From positions 620,001-684,000 of the forward strand of contig OY843749.1 of NCBI GenBank assembly GCA_963693025.1: a stretch of DNA of 64,000 bases. The letters are read 5' to 3'. The notes under the pieces were generated by a model, which was not told the DNA's origin, ran no database searches, and was given only the letters and a program-made list of their open reading frames with translations. Both the position numbers and the translations under genes were made by a program. Source of the DNA: JAHRAW01 sp963693025. GTDB taxonomy: Bacteria > Pseudomonadota > Gammaproteobacteria > Arenicellales > Poriferihabitantaceae. The first letter of the stretch is position 1; each line of letters opens with the position of its first letter. Positions 25,835-35,409 of this stretch are shown here, in pieces.

Positions 25835-26617
25835 CTACATCCTCCCAAAACTTTCGCCAGCCGCTTGCAACACCAACAACTCCGCCGCCACCGACACCGC
25901 CACTTCCATCGGGGTTTTGCCGGGGATTTTGGGGTGGCCTATGGGGGAGGTTAGGTGGGTTAGTTCTTTGGGGGTGAAGCCTTTTTTGGTTAGGCGGCTG
26001 CGGAATTTGGCGGCTTTGGATTTTGAGCCGATTAGGCCGCAGTAGCGGCTGTCGCCGCGCGTTAGGATGGCTTCGCAGAGTTCCAAGTCGATTTCGTGGC
26101 TATGCGTCATCACCAGATAGCAGGCGTTGGCGGGGCAGTTTTCGACCGTCTCGAACGGGTTTTGCATGGTGACCGTTTGGATGTTTCGTGACAGCGGTTG
26201 CGGGAAGATGTCGTTGCGCGAATCGACCCATCGGACTCGGCACGGCAACTCCGACAGGATGGTGGCGAGCGCCTTGCCGACATGTCCGGCGCCGAACAGG
26301 GCGATGTTGAATTGGCAGGCGGGGAAGCATTCAAACAACAGCGTCACTTTGCCGCCGCAGCACTGGGTCAAGTCTTTGCCGAGCGAAAAGACGCGGCTTT
26401 GGACGGCGGACTCGCCCTTGTCCAGCAACGCCCGCGCCATGCCGATGGCTTCGTATTCCAGGTTGCCGCCGCCGATGGAGTCGTGGGTTTGCGCGGCTTC
26501 GACCACCATTTTCGCCTCGGCGTCTCGCGGCGCGGAGCCTTGCGTTTCAATCACGGTGACCAGCACGAAGCCGGCGTTTTCGCGCGACAGCCGGGCGGTG
26601 GCGTCAATCCAGTTCAT
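25835..26617 (-). CDS. xdhC: Xanthine dehydrogenase accessory protein XdhC
   Basis: Binds molybdenum cofactor and helps insert its sulfurated form into xanthine dehydrogenase. The 260 residues show an N-terminal XdhC/CoxI domain (MNWIDATARL, VETQGSAPRDAEAKMVV) and a Rossmann-type domain with NIALFGAGHVGKALATIL, then the C-terminal YCGLIGSKSKAAKFRSRL motif. The ATG overlaps the xdhB stop by four bases. Last gene of xdhABC. Confidence 0.94.
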   Translation of the reverse strand: MNWIDATARLSRENAGFVLVTVIETQGSAPRDAEAKMVVEAAQTHDSIGGGNLEYEAIGMARALLDKGESAVQSRVFSLGKDLTQCCGGKVTLLFECFPACQFNIALFGAGHVGKALATILSELPCRVRWVDSRNDIFPQPLSRNIQTVTMQNPFETVENCPANACYLVMTHSHEIDLELCEAILTRGDSRYCGLIGSKSKAAKFRSRLTKKGFTPKELTHLTSPIGHPKIPGKTPMEVAVSVAAELLVLQAAGESFGRM

Positions 26618-29007
26618 CGTGCGTCGTGGTCGTTATGGTTGATGCGGGCGCGCACGGCGTCGACGGCTTTGAGGATTTCTTCCGGGGTGGCAGGCGCATC
26701 CAGCCGCGGGCAGATGCGGCGTTTGGTGGATGCGGATGCGGACGCAGGCGCGAGCGAGGCGATGGCGTCTCGAATCGCGCACCACGCGGAAATCGCCAGC
26801 ATCAACGGCGGCTCGCCGACCGCCTTGGAATGGAAAATGGTGTCCTCGGCGTTGGGCGCATCCTCCAACAGGCGGACGTTGAAAATCGCCGGGGCGTCCG
26901 CGACCGCCGGAATTTTGTAGGTCGCGGGTCCGTCGGTCAGCAGGCGGCCATCGGCGTCCCATTTCAACTCCTCACAGGTCAGCCAGCCGACGCCTTGCAC
27001 ATAGCCGCCTTCAATCTGCCCCAAATCGACCGCCGGATTAATCGACTGGCCGACGTCGTGAATGATGTCGGTCCGCAGCAATTTATACTCGCCCGTCAGC
27101 GTGTCGATGATGACTTCGGAGACCGCCGCGCCGTTGGCGTAGTAGTAGAACGGCCGCCCCGATGCGGTTTCCCGGCAGTAGTGAATCTTCGGGGTTTTGT
27201 AGAATCCGCCGGCGGACAGCGGCACGCGCGCGAGCCACGCCGAGCGCGCGACTTGCTCCCATGCCAGCGCCTCGCCGGCGACGGTCACGCGGTCATCGGC
27301 GAACACGACTTGTGCCCCGGCAACTTGATGTTGCGCGCTCAGCCACGCGCTCAGCCGCTGCTTGATGGCGCGCGCGGCGTTGCGCGCCGCCATGCCGTTG
27401 ATGTCGGTTCCCGACGACGCGGCGGTCGGCGCGGTGTTGGCGACCTTGTCGGTGCGCGTCGCCGACACGCGGATGCGCGCCGTGTCCACGCCCAGTTCGC
27501 GCGCGACGATTTGCACGATTTTTATCATCAAGCCCTGCCCCATTTCGGTGCCGCCGTGATTGATTAGGATGCTGCCGTCGGTATACAGATGCACCAGCGC
27601 GCCGGCTTGGTTGAGATGCGAGACGGTGAACGAAATGCCGAACTTGACGGGGGTGAGCGCGATGCCTTTTTTGAGCACCGCGCCGGCGGCGTTGAAGCGC
27701 GCGATTTGCTCGCGGCGTTGCCGGTAATCCGACGCGCGCTCCAGTTGCTCGATGATGCGCGGCACGGTGAAGGCGGTGACGGTCTGATGATAGGGCGTCA
27801 CATTGCGCGGCGCGGCGCCGTATAGATTGAGTTTGCGAATCTCCAGCGGGTCCTTGCCGAGCGCGAACGCGATTTGGTCGATGACCTCCTCCATCGCAAT
27901 CATGCCCTGCGGACCGCCGAAGCCGCGGAAGGCGGTGTTGGACACGGTGTGGGTTTTGCAGCGCAAGCCGTCGATGGTGACGTCGGGCAGGTAGTAACAG
28001 TTGTCGCAGTGGAACATCGCGCGGTCAACGATGGCGTCGGACAAATCCGGCGAGTTGCCGCACTGCGCGGCGAGCACATAGGTGATGGCGGTGATGACGC
28101 CGTCGTCATTGAAGCCGACATCGAAGCGGTTGAGAAAGCCGTGGCGCTTGCCGGTCATCACCATGTCGTCGCGCCGCGCCAGTTTGCACTCCACCACCCG
28201 GTTGTTGCGCACCGCCAGCAACGCCGCCAGACACGCCCACGGACCGGCCTGAGTTTCCTTGCCGCCGAAGCCGCCGCCCATGCGCCGCGTGACGACCGTG
28301 ACCTTGTTCATCGCCAGCCCCAGCGCCTCGGCAATCTGCTTCTGGGTCTCGGTCGGGTTCTGGTTGGAGGTGTGGACGGTGACGCCGCCGTCTTCTTCGG
28401 GAATGGCGGTCGCGGCCTGCCCCTCCAGATAGAAATGCTCCTGTCCGCCGACGCGCATCTCGCCTTGAATGCGGTGCGCCGCCGACGCCAGCGCGGCCTC
28501 GGCGTTGCCGCGTTGCATGCGGTGGGGCGGGCGCACATAAAACGACTTCTGCAGGGCTTCGTCCAGGTCGAGCAGCGGCGCGCGCTCGTCGTATTCAATC
28601 TCCGCCAGCGCGACCGCCCGGGCGGCGGCTTTGGCGCCGGTGGCGGCTACGGCGAACAGCGGCTGACCGACATATTCGATGGTGTCGGCGACCAGCAGCG
28701 GGTCGCCGGGGAACACGGGTCCGATATCGAGTTTGCCCGGCACATCGTCGGCGGTGATGACATCAACCACGCCCGGCGCGTTGCGGACGCGCGACAAATC
28801 CATGCGCGCAACCGTGCCGTGGGCGATAGCGCTGCCGCCGACGCAGGCGAACAGTTGGTCGCCGGCGCGCACGCGGTCATCGACATAACGCGCTTCGCCG
28901 GTCACATGTCCGCGCGCGCTATCGTGCGCCAGCGGGTCGCCGGCGCTAGGCGGTCGCGTTTGCGACTGCGTTGACGCGAGTTGGAATTGTGGCGTCGTGT
29001 CGTTCAT
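26614..29007 (-). CDS. xdhB: Xanthine dehydrogenase, molybdopterin-binding subunit
   Basis: Large subunit that oxidises hypoxanthine and xanthine to urate. The 797 residues include the molybdopterin contacts GGGFGGKETQ and AFRGFGGPQG and the C-terminal TEMGQGLMIKIVQI. The N-terminal hammerhead domain starts at GDPLAHDSARGHVTGEARYVDD. I chose ATG 29007 over TTG 29019. The start lies 62 bases inside the 3' end of xdhA in another frame. Confidence 0.95.
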   Translation of the reverse strand: MNDTTPQFQLASTQSQTRPPSAGDPLAHDSARGHVTGEARYVDDRVRAGDQLFACVGGSAIAHGTVARMDLSRVRNAPGVVDVITADDVPGKLDIGPVFPGDPLLVADTIEYVGQPLFAVAATGAKAAARAVALAEIEYDERAPLLDLDEALQKSFYVRPPHRMQRGNAEAALASAAHRIQGEMRVGGQEHFYLEGQAATAIPEEDGGVTVHTSNQNPTETQKQIAEALGLAMNKVTVVTRRMGGGFGGKETQAGPWACLAALLAVRNNRVVECKLARRDDMVMTGKRHGFLNRFDVGFNDDGVITAITYVLAAQCGNSPDLSDAIVDRAMFHCDNCYYLPDVTIDGLRCKTHTVSNTAFRGFGGPQGMIAMEEVIDQIAFALGKDPLEIRKLNLYGAAPRNVTPYHQTVTAFTVPRIIEQLERASDYRQRREQIARFNAAGAVLKKGIALTPVKFGISFTVSHLNQAGALVHLYTDGSILINHGGTEMGQGLMIKIVQIVARELGVDTARIRVSATRTDKVANTAPTAASSGTDINGMAARNAARAIKQRLSAWLSAQHQVAGAQVVFADDRVTVAGEALAWEQVARSAWLARVPLSAGGFYKTPKIHYCRETASGRPFYYYANGAAVSEVIIDTLTGEYKLLRTDIIHDVGQSINPAVDLGQIEGGYVQGVGWLTCEELKWDADGRLLTDGPATYKIPAVADAPAIFNVRLLEDAPNAEDTIFHSKAVGEPPLMLAISAWCAIRDAIASLAPASASASTKRRICPRLDAPATPEEILKAVDAVRARINHNDHDAR

Positions 29008-30442
29008 CGGACAGTTCAATGAAGAGGCGTTGCAACAGATTTTGCGACACCGTCATGCGGTAGGATGCGCCAGCGCGGGCGTCGCTGATGGGTTGAAAGT
29101 CTTCGCGCAACGCCCGCCGGGCGCTTTCCAGCGTGCGCGCGTTGAGGGGCTTGCCAAGCAGGGCGCGCTCGCAATGGAGCGCGCGTTTGGGGATGGCCGC
29201 CATGCCGCCAAAACCGGTGCGCACGGCGGCGACCACATCGTCTTTGAGCGTGATGTTGAAAACCGCGCACACCGCGGAAATGTCGTCATCCAATCGCTTG
29301 CTGATTTTGTAGGCGCACACGCTGGTGGCGGCGGCGGCTTGGGTGCGGCGTTCCGATTGAGCGCGCGGCAACAAGATGCTCTTGATGAACTCGCCCCGCC
29401 CCAGCGCGGTTTGTTTGTAGTCGATGAAGTAGTCTTCCGCGTCCACGCGGCGGGTGCGCTCGCCGCATTGCAACACCACGCCGGCGTCCAGCGCAATCAA
29501 CGCCGGCGGCAAGTCGGCGACCGGCGATGCGTTGGCGATGTTGCCGCCCAGCGTGGCTTGGTTGCGCACCTGAACGGAGCCGAAGCGGTGCAACAACTCG
29601 GCGAGGCCGGGGTATTCGGCGCTGAGCAAATCGCCGCATTCGCCAAGCGGCGCCGCCGCGCCGATTTCAACGCAATCGTCACGGGTGTGTATTTGCCTGA
29701 GCGCCGCCACCTCGCCGAGGTAGATGATGTCTTCGAGCGATTTGAGTTGCTGGGTCACTTCCAACGCGAGGTCGGTTCCCCCTGCCAGCAAGCGCGCATC
29801 GGGATGGCGTTGCAACAACGCCGCCAGTTGCGCTATGGAACGCGGCAAGTGGAAGCGCGGCGCATCGGGCTCAGCCTCGGTCTCATGCTCATGTTGCCGG
29901 ATGCGCTTCAATCGCCGCACGCACTCGGCCTCAAAGTCGCTGAACAAGTCGGCGCCGGCATCGCGCGTGGCTTGCAACGCCGCCGCGACAATCGGGCGGT
30001 AGCCGGTGCAACGGCACAGGTTGCCGCCGAGATATTCTTCAACGGTGTGCCGCGATGCGCCGGGGTGGTTTTTATACAACGCGAACATCGACATAATAAA
30101 ACCGGGCGTGCAGAAGCCGCACTGCGAGCCATGCTGCTCGACCATGGCGCGCTGCACCGGATGAAGTTCGCCGCTCGCTTTGTGCGCCAAATCTTCCACC
30201 GTAATCAACTGCTTGCCGTGCAGCGAGCCGGCAAACGCGATGCAACTATTCACCGAGCGATAAGCAAGCGCATCGCCTTCCACGGCAGCCACCACCACCG
30301 TGCAAGCCCCACAATCCCCCGAAGCACAACCCTCCTTGGTCCCGCACTTATGCCGGCGCTCGCGCAAATAATCCAAAATAGTTAAATCCGCCGGCGCATC
30401 CTGCAGGACGACCTCTTCGTGGTTAAGCAAAAAACGAATCAT
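28946..30442 (-). CDS. xdhA: Xanthine dehydrogenase, iron-sulfur/FAD subunit
   Basis: Small subunit that passes electrons from the molybdenum site to NAD. The 498 residues have two [2Fe-2S] domains (GCASGDCGACTVVV; QCGFCTPGFIMS with NLCRCTGYRPIV) and an FAD domain (LLAGGTDLALEV, TLGGNIANASPVADLPPAL) and a CO dehydrogenase flavoprotein C-terminal part. ATG 30442 has AGGTG nine bases upstream; a GTG at 30454 is an alternative. First gene of xdhABC, which supplies urate to the puuD-alc-allA genes further on. Confidence 0.95.
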   Translation of the reverse strand: MIRFLLNHEEVVLQDAPADLTILDYLRERRHKCGTKEGCASGDCGACTVVVAAVEGDALAYRSVNSCIAFAGSLHGKQLITVEDLAHKASGELHPVQRAMVEQHGSQCGFCTPGFIMSMFALYKNHPGASRHTVEEYLGGNLCRCTGYRPIVAAALQATRDAGADLFSDFEAECVRRLKRIRQHEHETEAEPDAPRFHLPRSIAQLAALLQRHPDARLLAGGTDLALEVTQQLKSLEDIIYLGEVAALRQIHTRDDCVEIGAAAPLGECGDLLSAEYPGLAELLHRFGSVQVRNQATLGGNIANASPVADLPPALIALDAGVVLQCGERTRRVDAEDYFIDYKQTALGRGEFIKSILLPRAQSERRTQAAAATSVCAYKISKRLDDDISAVCAVFNITLKDDVVAAVRTGFGGMAAIPKRALHCERALLGKPLNARTLESARRALREDFQPISDARAGASYRMTVSQNLLQRLFIELSDERHDATIPTRVNAVANATA

Positions 30443-30557
30443 GCGATGCCGCACCTGTCTTGTCTGCGCACAAGTTTAGCAAATCGGAAACGGGATGTAA
30501 GCCCGGCGGTGCACCAATGCGACCGCTTGCGTTGGGTAATTGCTCATCGGGGTTTGC

Positions 30558-31271
30558 CTAAGATAGCGCCATTTCCAGTTTGTGTTTCCGTTGCGTCCAG
30601 TCGGGCAGAGAGCGTTCCAGCAGGTTGTAAAACGCTGGCCCGTGGTTGCGATGGAACAGATGACATAACTCGTGGATAACGACGTATTCAATGCATTCTC
30701 CGGGCGCTTTTATCAGTTCCAGATTCAGCGTCATTGCGCCTTTGCCGCTTAAACTTCCCCAGCGGGTTTTCATGCTGCGAATTTTGAGGGTGGGTTTGTT
30801 CACTCCCTTGTTGCGAAAGGGTTGCCAACATTCTTCAAGCGCTCGCGCGAAATAAACCTCCGCCCTGCGCCGATACCATTTTTCAAGCAACGCCGCGATG
30901 TGTTCGGGCTTGCTGTCAACCGCCGTGATATTAAAGAAGCCGCGCTGTAACGAAACAGCGTCCGTATCAGATGGCCGTATCTTCAAGCGGTATTTTCTTC
31001 CGAGGTATAGATGGCTTTCACCGCCGACGAACCGCCGCCTGGGTGTGCGCGGCTCGAACTGCGCGAAGTAGAGAATCTGGCGGCTTATCCAGCGCGCGCG
31101 TTTGTGTACGCGTTGTTCAATCAGACGTTCATCCGTGCCCAGCGGGGCTTTTACAACCACCGCGCCGTCGGGATGAACCGCGATTTCCATCGATTTTCTT
31201 TTGGAATAACTCAGATTAAAGAGAATCGACTTTCCTCCGTATGTGATGGCGCGCTTGGGTTGCGGCATCAT
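30558..31271 (-). CDS. YgjP/SprT-type metal-dependent hydrolase (M48-like, DUF45)
   Basis: A 237-residue zinc metallopeptidase-like protein. The motif HELCHLFHRNHGPAF (HExxH plus third ligand) lies near the C-terminus and the preceding SMKTRWGSLSGKGAMTLNLEL is diagnostic for the YgjP family. The ATG overlaps the hsdR stop (TGATG), so it is the last gene of the restriction-modification island. YgjP-like genes are commonly found next to hsdR in other genomes; their role is unknown. Confidence 0.88.
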   Translation of the reverse strand: MMPQPKRAITYGGKSILFNLSYSKRKSMEIAVHPDGAVVVKAPLGTDERLIEQRVHKRARWISRQILYFAQFEPRTPRRRFVGGESHLYLGRKYRLKIRPSDTDAVSLQRGFFNITAVDSKPEHIAALLEKWYRRRAEVYFARALEECWQPFRNKGVNKPTLKIRSMKTRWGSLSGKGAMTLNLELIKAPGECIEYVVIHELCHLFHRNHGPAFYNLLERSLPDWTQRKHKLEMALS

Positions 31272-34200
31272 CAGCGCCTCTGGAGTTTGGCGATTTTCAT
31301 TGTCCGGGCGGCGATTTCATCCATCATTGAAGGCGGCAAATCAATGCCGTGTTTCGCTTGCAGAACGTCGTAGAAAAAATCGTCAATCTCGTCTTTTACG
31401 GATTTCTGCGCGTTGCTGTCGTTCCAGAAATCCACCTTCCAATGGTTGTTTATCGCGCCTTGAATGGCGCGTGCTGTCTTTGCGGCAATATCGTCAAGCG
31501 GGCCGTCCGCCTCTATCTCAGTCAAACAGGATTTGACGACCCCGAAATGGGCGCATGCCTCGTCGTCGTCACGAAGTTCGCCGGGCACATCGTCGCGTTG
31601 ACGGCTGTCCATTTGGTCGCGGATGTTGCCCGCCTTCTGTAAATACTCGGCGGATGATATTCGCTCGTGCCTGAAATCATCGATGGTTTGCTGAATGAGT
31701 TGAGAGAACTGCCGGTAGAAAACCGGGTCTTTCTCCAAATTTTCAATGATTCGATTTTTGACCGCGTGGGCGATGATGTCGGCGCGCGCCGCCACGGTTT
31801 TCCCCAGATAAACCCCCCGTCCATCTTTGACCTGATTAAACCCGGCCTCGTCAAAGATATTCACGGGCTCGTTTAACCGGGTCACCTCATCCGCTTGAAT
31901 ATGCGTGTCCAGCAGTTTCTTGATTCGGGATTCATAGTCGCGGTAATCAACCGTCTCGGCGTAGCGCAGTTGCACCGCCCTTTTCAGTTTCATAAAAAAC
32001 TTGAGATCGCTCTTATAACGTTCCAAGTCACGCGGGTTGGTTTGCGTAATAAACTTCTCGGATGAAAGCGCGATGGCAAGGGCTTTTGCATAGCGGGTGA
32101 GGCGCTCGTAAAAATCGCCCCGCAACTTCTCATCGGCGAGCAACGCTTCATAACGCTCTTCATCATGGGAATCCTTGACTTCCTTGAACAGGTTCCAAAG
32201 CGCCGAGTAGCGCTGCGGCAATTCGGAGACTTGTTCTTCGATGGAAACCAGAAAATCCGCCAGATCCTCTTCGTCGAAACCGGCAAGCGCATCATAAGTA
32301 TTGAGCGCCGCGTCCAATTCCCCAAGCACATTGGCATAGTCGATGATGTAGCCATACTCCTTGCCGTCATACAAACGATTAACGCGGGCGACCGCTTGCA
32401 GCAACGTGTGTTCGCGCAACGGGCGGCACAGATAGAGCACGGTATTGCGGGGCGCGTCAAAACCGGTGATGAGTTTGTCCACAACAATCAGGATTTCCGG
32501 TTTCTCCCTGGATTGGAACTGCTCGATAATTTGCCGGTTGTATTGCTCCTCGGAGCCGTAGCGCGCCATCATTGTTTCCCAAAATTTCCCCACCTCGTCT
32601 GTCGGTCCCACGTTGACGTCTTCGTGTCCCTCGCGCGTGTCCGGCGGAGAGATAATGACCTCCGATGAAACGACGCCCAACTGGGTGAGATAGTCGTGAT
32701 ACTTCAGCGCGGTCGCCTTCTGCGGCGTGACAAGTTGCGCCTTGAATCCGGTGTTCTGCCAAGTTGCGCGGTAGTGTTCGCTGATATCAAATGCCTGCAT
32801 ATAAACAACGCGGTCGGCCTGGCTCAACTGTCCGGCGCGCGAATATTTTCTCTTCAGGTCCGCCTTTTGTTCGTCCGCCAAATCCTGGGTGTGGCGGTCG
32901 AACCAGAGGTCAATGGCCGCTTGATCCTGCTCCAACTCAGCGTGCCGCCCTTCATACAACAGGGGAACCACCGCCTTGTCCTCGACCGCCTGCCTTACCG
33001 GATAAGACGGCTCAATCACGCCGCCGAATTTTGCAAAGCTGTTCTTTTCCTCTTTCAGCAAGGGCGTGCCGGTGAAGCCGATATAACAGGCATTGGGCAA
33101 CATCTGCCGCATGCACGCCGCCAGCGAGCCAAAGTTGGTGCGGTGACTTTCGTCCACCAGAACAAAAATATCCGGCGAGTCATCAACACGCTCTTCGGCG
33201 GAAAGCGCCTTGTCGAACTTGTTGATGACCGTGGTGATGATGCCCACCTTGTTGTTAATATGCCGCATCAGACTGCGCCCGGACGTTGCCTGCTTCATAT
33301 CCAGTCCGCACGCCGCAAAAGTGTTGCCCAGTTGCTTGTCCAGGTCTTTGCGGTCCGTCACCAGGACAATTCGCGGGTTGCTCAACTGCGGGTCCATCGC
33401 CAGAGCGCGAACCAACATAACCATCGTGATGGACTTCCCGGAGCCCTGCGTGTGCCAGACGATGCCGCCCCGGCGCCGCCCGTCGTTGTCTCTTTTCGTA
33501 ATGCGTTTCATCACCGAGCGCACCACAAAGAACTGCTGGTATCGGGCAATTTTTTTGAGGTTGGAATCAAAAACGATAAAGCCGTGGGTTATCTCCAACA
33601 GCCGCTCCGGTCTGCACAAACTGTAAAGGCATTCATCCTGTGGTGTGGCTTCCCGCTCGGTGTTGCCAATCTCGTCAAAGTGCCGCCGCGCCGAAGCGAA
33701 CTCGCCGGAGAAAAGGGCGTCCTTGTCGGCGTTTGAAAGCGGTTTATTTATGCAAGCATTGACGGCATCGCCGGAATCTTCGCGCTCGCGCCAGACGCTC
33801 CAAAATTCTTTGGAAGCGCCCACCGTTGCATACTTCGCGCTATTCTTGTTCACCGCCAGCAGAATCTGCGCGTAAGTAAAAAGTTGCGGGATATACTCCT
33901 CTCCCTGATTGCGAATCATCTGTGATATCGCCTGCTCCACCTCAACATTGGGCGTCTTACACTCGATCACGGCAAGGGGAATGCCGTTCACAAACAGCAC
34001 GATGTCAGGTCTTGCGTGTTGCATGCCACGGGAGCGCTCAACGGAAAATTCCGCGCTAACATGAAACACATTGGCGGCGGGATTCTGCCAGTCGATATAG
34101 TTCAGGGTAAAACTTTTGGAGTCGCCGTCTATCGTCTGCTCAAGCGCCGTGCCGAGCGTAATCAGGTCGTAGATTGCCGCATTCGTTTTTTGCAAGCCGT

Positions 34201-34471
34201 CGTAGTGAACATTTTTAATTTTCTGAATCGCCGACTGGATATTCTCCTCGCTAAACAAATGCTCGCCGCCCTTGAAACGGATGCGGTTTATCTTTTTGAG
34301 TTGCTCGCGCAGGATGTTTTCCAGCAAGACATTAGAGAAGTATCCACCCCGCTCGGCCAATGCCTGCTCGGGCGTGAGGTATTGATAGCCGAGATTGATA
34401 AGCTCCCACAGGGCGGGGATGTGGGAAACATATTTTTCGTTGAGCGGGGGTGTGGTGGATTTTGTTGGCAT
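31271..34471 (-). CDS. hsdR: Type I restriction enzyme, R subunit
   Basis: ATP-dependent translocase and nuclease subunit, 1066 residues. The N-terminal endonuclease domain has the PD-(D/E)xK core (DIVLFVNGIPLAVIECKTP, with Asp and ExK), followed by helicase motifs HTQGSGKSITMVML (Walker A), VLVDESHRT (DEAD-like) and FTGTPLL. The C-terminal domain binds the methylase complex. Codon use and base composition are less GC-rich than the flanking metabolic genes. It follows the DinD-like gene by 14 bases. Confidence 0.96.
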   Translation of the reverse strand: MPTKSTTPPLNEKYVSHIPALWELINLGYQYLTPEQALAERGGYFSNVLLENILREQLKKINRIRFKGGEHLFSEENIQSAIQKIKNVHYDGLQKTNAAIYDLITLGTALEQTIDGDSKSFTLNYIDWQNPAANVFHVSAEFSVERSRGMQHARPDIVLFVNGIPLAVIECKTPNVEVEQAISQMIRNQGEEYIPQLFTYAQILLAVNKNSAKYATVGASKEFWSVWREREDSGDAVNACINKPLSNADKDALFSGEFASARRHFDEIGNTEREATPQDECLYSLCRPERLLEITHGFIVFDSNLKKIARYQQFFVVRSVMKRITKRDNDGRRRGGIVWHTQGSGKSITMVMLVRALAMDPQLSNPRIVLVTDRKDLDKQLGNTFAACGLDMKQATSGRSLMRHINNKVGIITTVINKFDKALSAEERVDDSPDIFVLVDESHRTNFGSLAACMRQMLPNACYIGFTGTPLLKEEKNSFAKFGGVIEPSYPVRQAVEDKAVVPLLYEGRHAELEQDQAAIDLWFDRHTQDLADEQKADLKRKYSRAGQLSQADRVVYMQAFDISEHYRATWQNTGFKAQLVTPQKATALKYHDYLTQLGVVSSEVIISPPDTREGHEDVNVGPTDEVGKFWETMMARYGSEEQYNRQIIEQFQSREKPEILIVVDKLITGFDAPRNTVLYLCRPLREHTLLQAVARVNRLYDGKEYGYIIDYANVLGELDAALNTYDALAGFDEEDLADFLVSIEEQVSELPQRYSALWNLFKEVKDSHDEERYEALLADEKLRGDFYERLTRYAKALAIALSSEKFITQTNPRDLERYKSDLKFFMKLKRAVQLRYAETVDYRDYESRIKKLLDTHIQADEVTRLNEPVNIFDEAGFNQVKDGRGVYLGKTVAARADIIAHAVKNRIIENLEKDPVFYRQFSQLIQQTIDDFRHERISSAEYLQKAGNIRDQMDSRQRDDVPGELRDDDEACAHFGVVKSCLTEIEADGPLDDIAAKTARAIQGAINNHWKVDFWNDSNAQKSVKDEIDDFFYDVLQAKHGIDLPPSMMDEIAARTMKIAKLQRR

Positions 34472-34485
34472 AGTGCGGGTTATTC

Positions 34486-35325
34486 CTAATCCAAAGATTT
34501 CGGATTACTCAATCCCTTTTTCGCGTCGGACTTTAACTTTCTTTCCACTTTCTTTACGTCTTCACCGGGCGGCAAATTTTCCGGTCTGATGCCCCTTTCA
34601 ATCAAAGTATTCCTGACGCTTTCGTTGTTGGTGATATGCTCGCCGGAAATTTCCCGTTCCGTTTGTAGTTGGTTGGATTTTGCATTGAATATGGTGATCT
34701 CAGTGGCAAAATCTTTCGCTTTCAAAACAATAGTCGGCGCAAAATCCGCCAACGCCCTGCTCTTGGGAACTTTCCATTTGTTCTTCATCTGCTCGGTGGT
34801 GTAACCGAACAAGGCTTTATCTCCCTTGGAGCGAATCATGCCGAAGTTTCGGTCGCTGCCGGTTTGCTCGTATATCACGCCGGAAAGTTCTTTTTCCGTG
34901 TCGGCAAGTTTTCTGCGAGCCGACACCCGCTCTGTCTCAAGAATTCGCCGCTCAATGATTTCAAGTTTCCGCGTCTGAACGGCAAAGTAAGTTTGAGCAA
35001 AAGCAATCGTCTCCTTGCGCGGGTCGCCGTTTTGGGCGATGAGGTAGCAGGCGTAGCGGGTGAGCATCATATCAGGCACTTCCCGCCGGCTGCCGGAGCC
35101 GAGGGAGACCATTTTGTTGGCGTCAACGAAATGGTCGGAAATCGGGTGTTCTGATGCTTCGCACGCCATTTTCGCGCGGTTGACAACCTGCAAGAAATTC
35201 CGCCAATCGGTATAGCCGAGCAGGTCTTGAAGGTCGCGGGCAAGCCAGAACTCAACGCCGTTTTCGGTTTGTCTGGCGTGGGATTCGAAGTCGCTGGTTA
35301 GTGATTGGATGATTTCAGTTTTCAT
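34486..35325 (-). CDS. dinD: DinD-like DNA-damage-inducible protein, copy 1
   Basis: A 279-residue protein of the DinD family: an N-terminal BRO/KilA-N-like part (GVEFWLARDLQDLLGY, WRNFLQVVNRAKMAC), the segment HFVDANKMVSLGSGSRREVPDMMLTRYACYLIAQNGDPRK, and a C-terminal part (FGMIRSKGDKALFGYTTEQMKNKW). E. coli DinD is LexA-controlled and has been reported to act on RecA filaments. I see no clear LexA box here. It lies directly upstream of hsdR and shares the island with a second, more divergent copy at 37915-38778. Confidence 0.85.
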   Translation of the reverse strand: MKTEIIQSLTSDFESHARQTENGVEFWLARDLQDLLGYTDWRNFLQVVNRAKMACEASEHPISDHFVDANKMVSLGSGSRREVPDMMLTRYACYLIAQNGDPRKETIAFAQTYFAVQTRKLEIIERRILETERVSARRKLADTEKELSGVIYEQTGSDRNFGMIRSKGDKALFGYTTEQMKNKWKVPKSRALADFAPTIVLKAKDFATEITIFNAKSNQLQTEREISGEHITNNESVRNTLIERGIRPENLPPGEDVKKVERKLKSDAKKGLSNPKSLD

Positions 35326-35409
35326 TTGTTTTGCCTCTGCTTTGTCCTCTCCGCGACCTACAAAGCAGGGGCGTTATTCCCACCTGCCACGTTCCCGATA
35401 TGAACTAAA

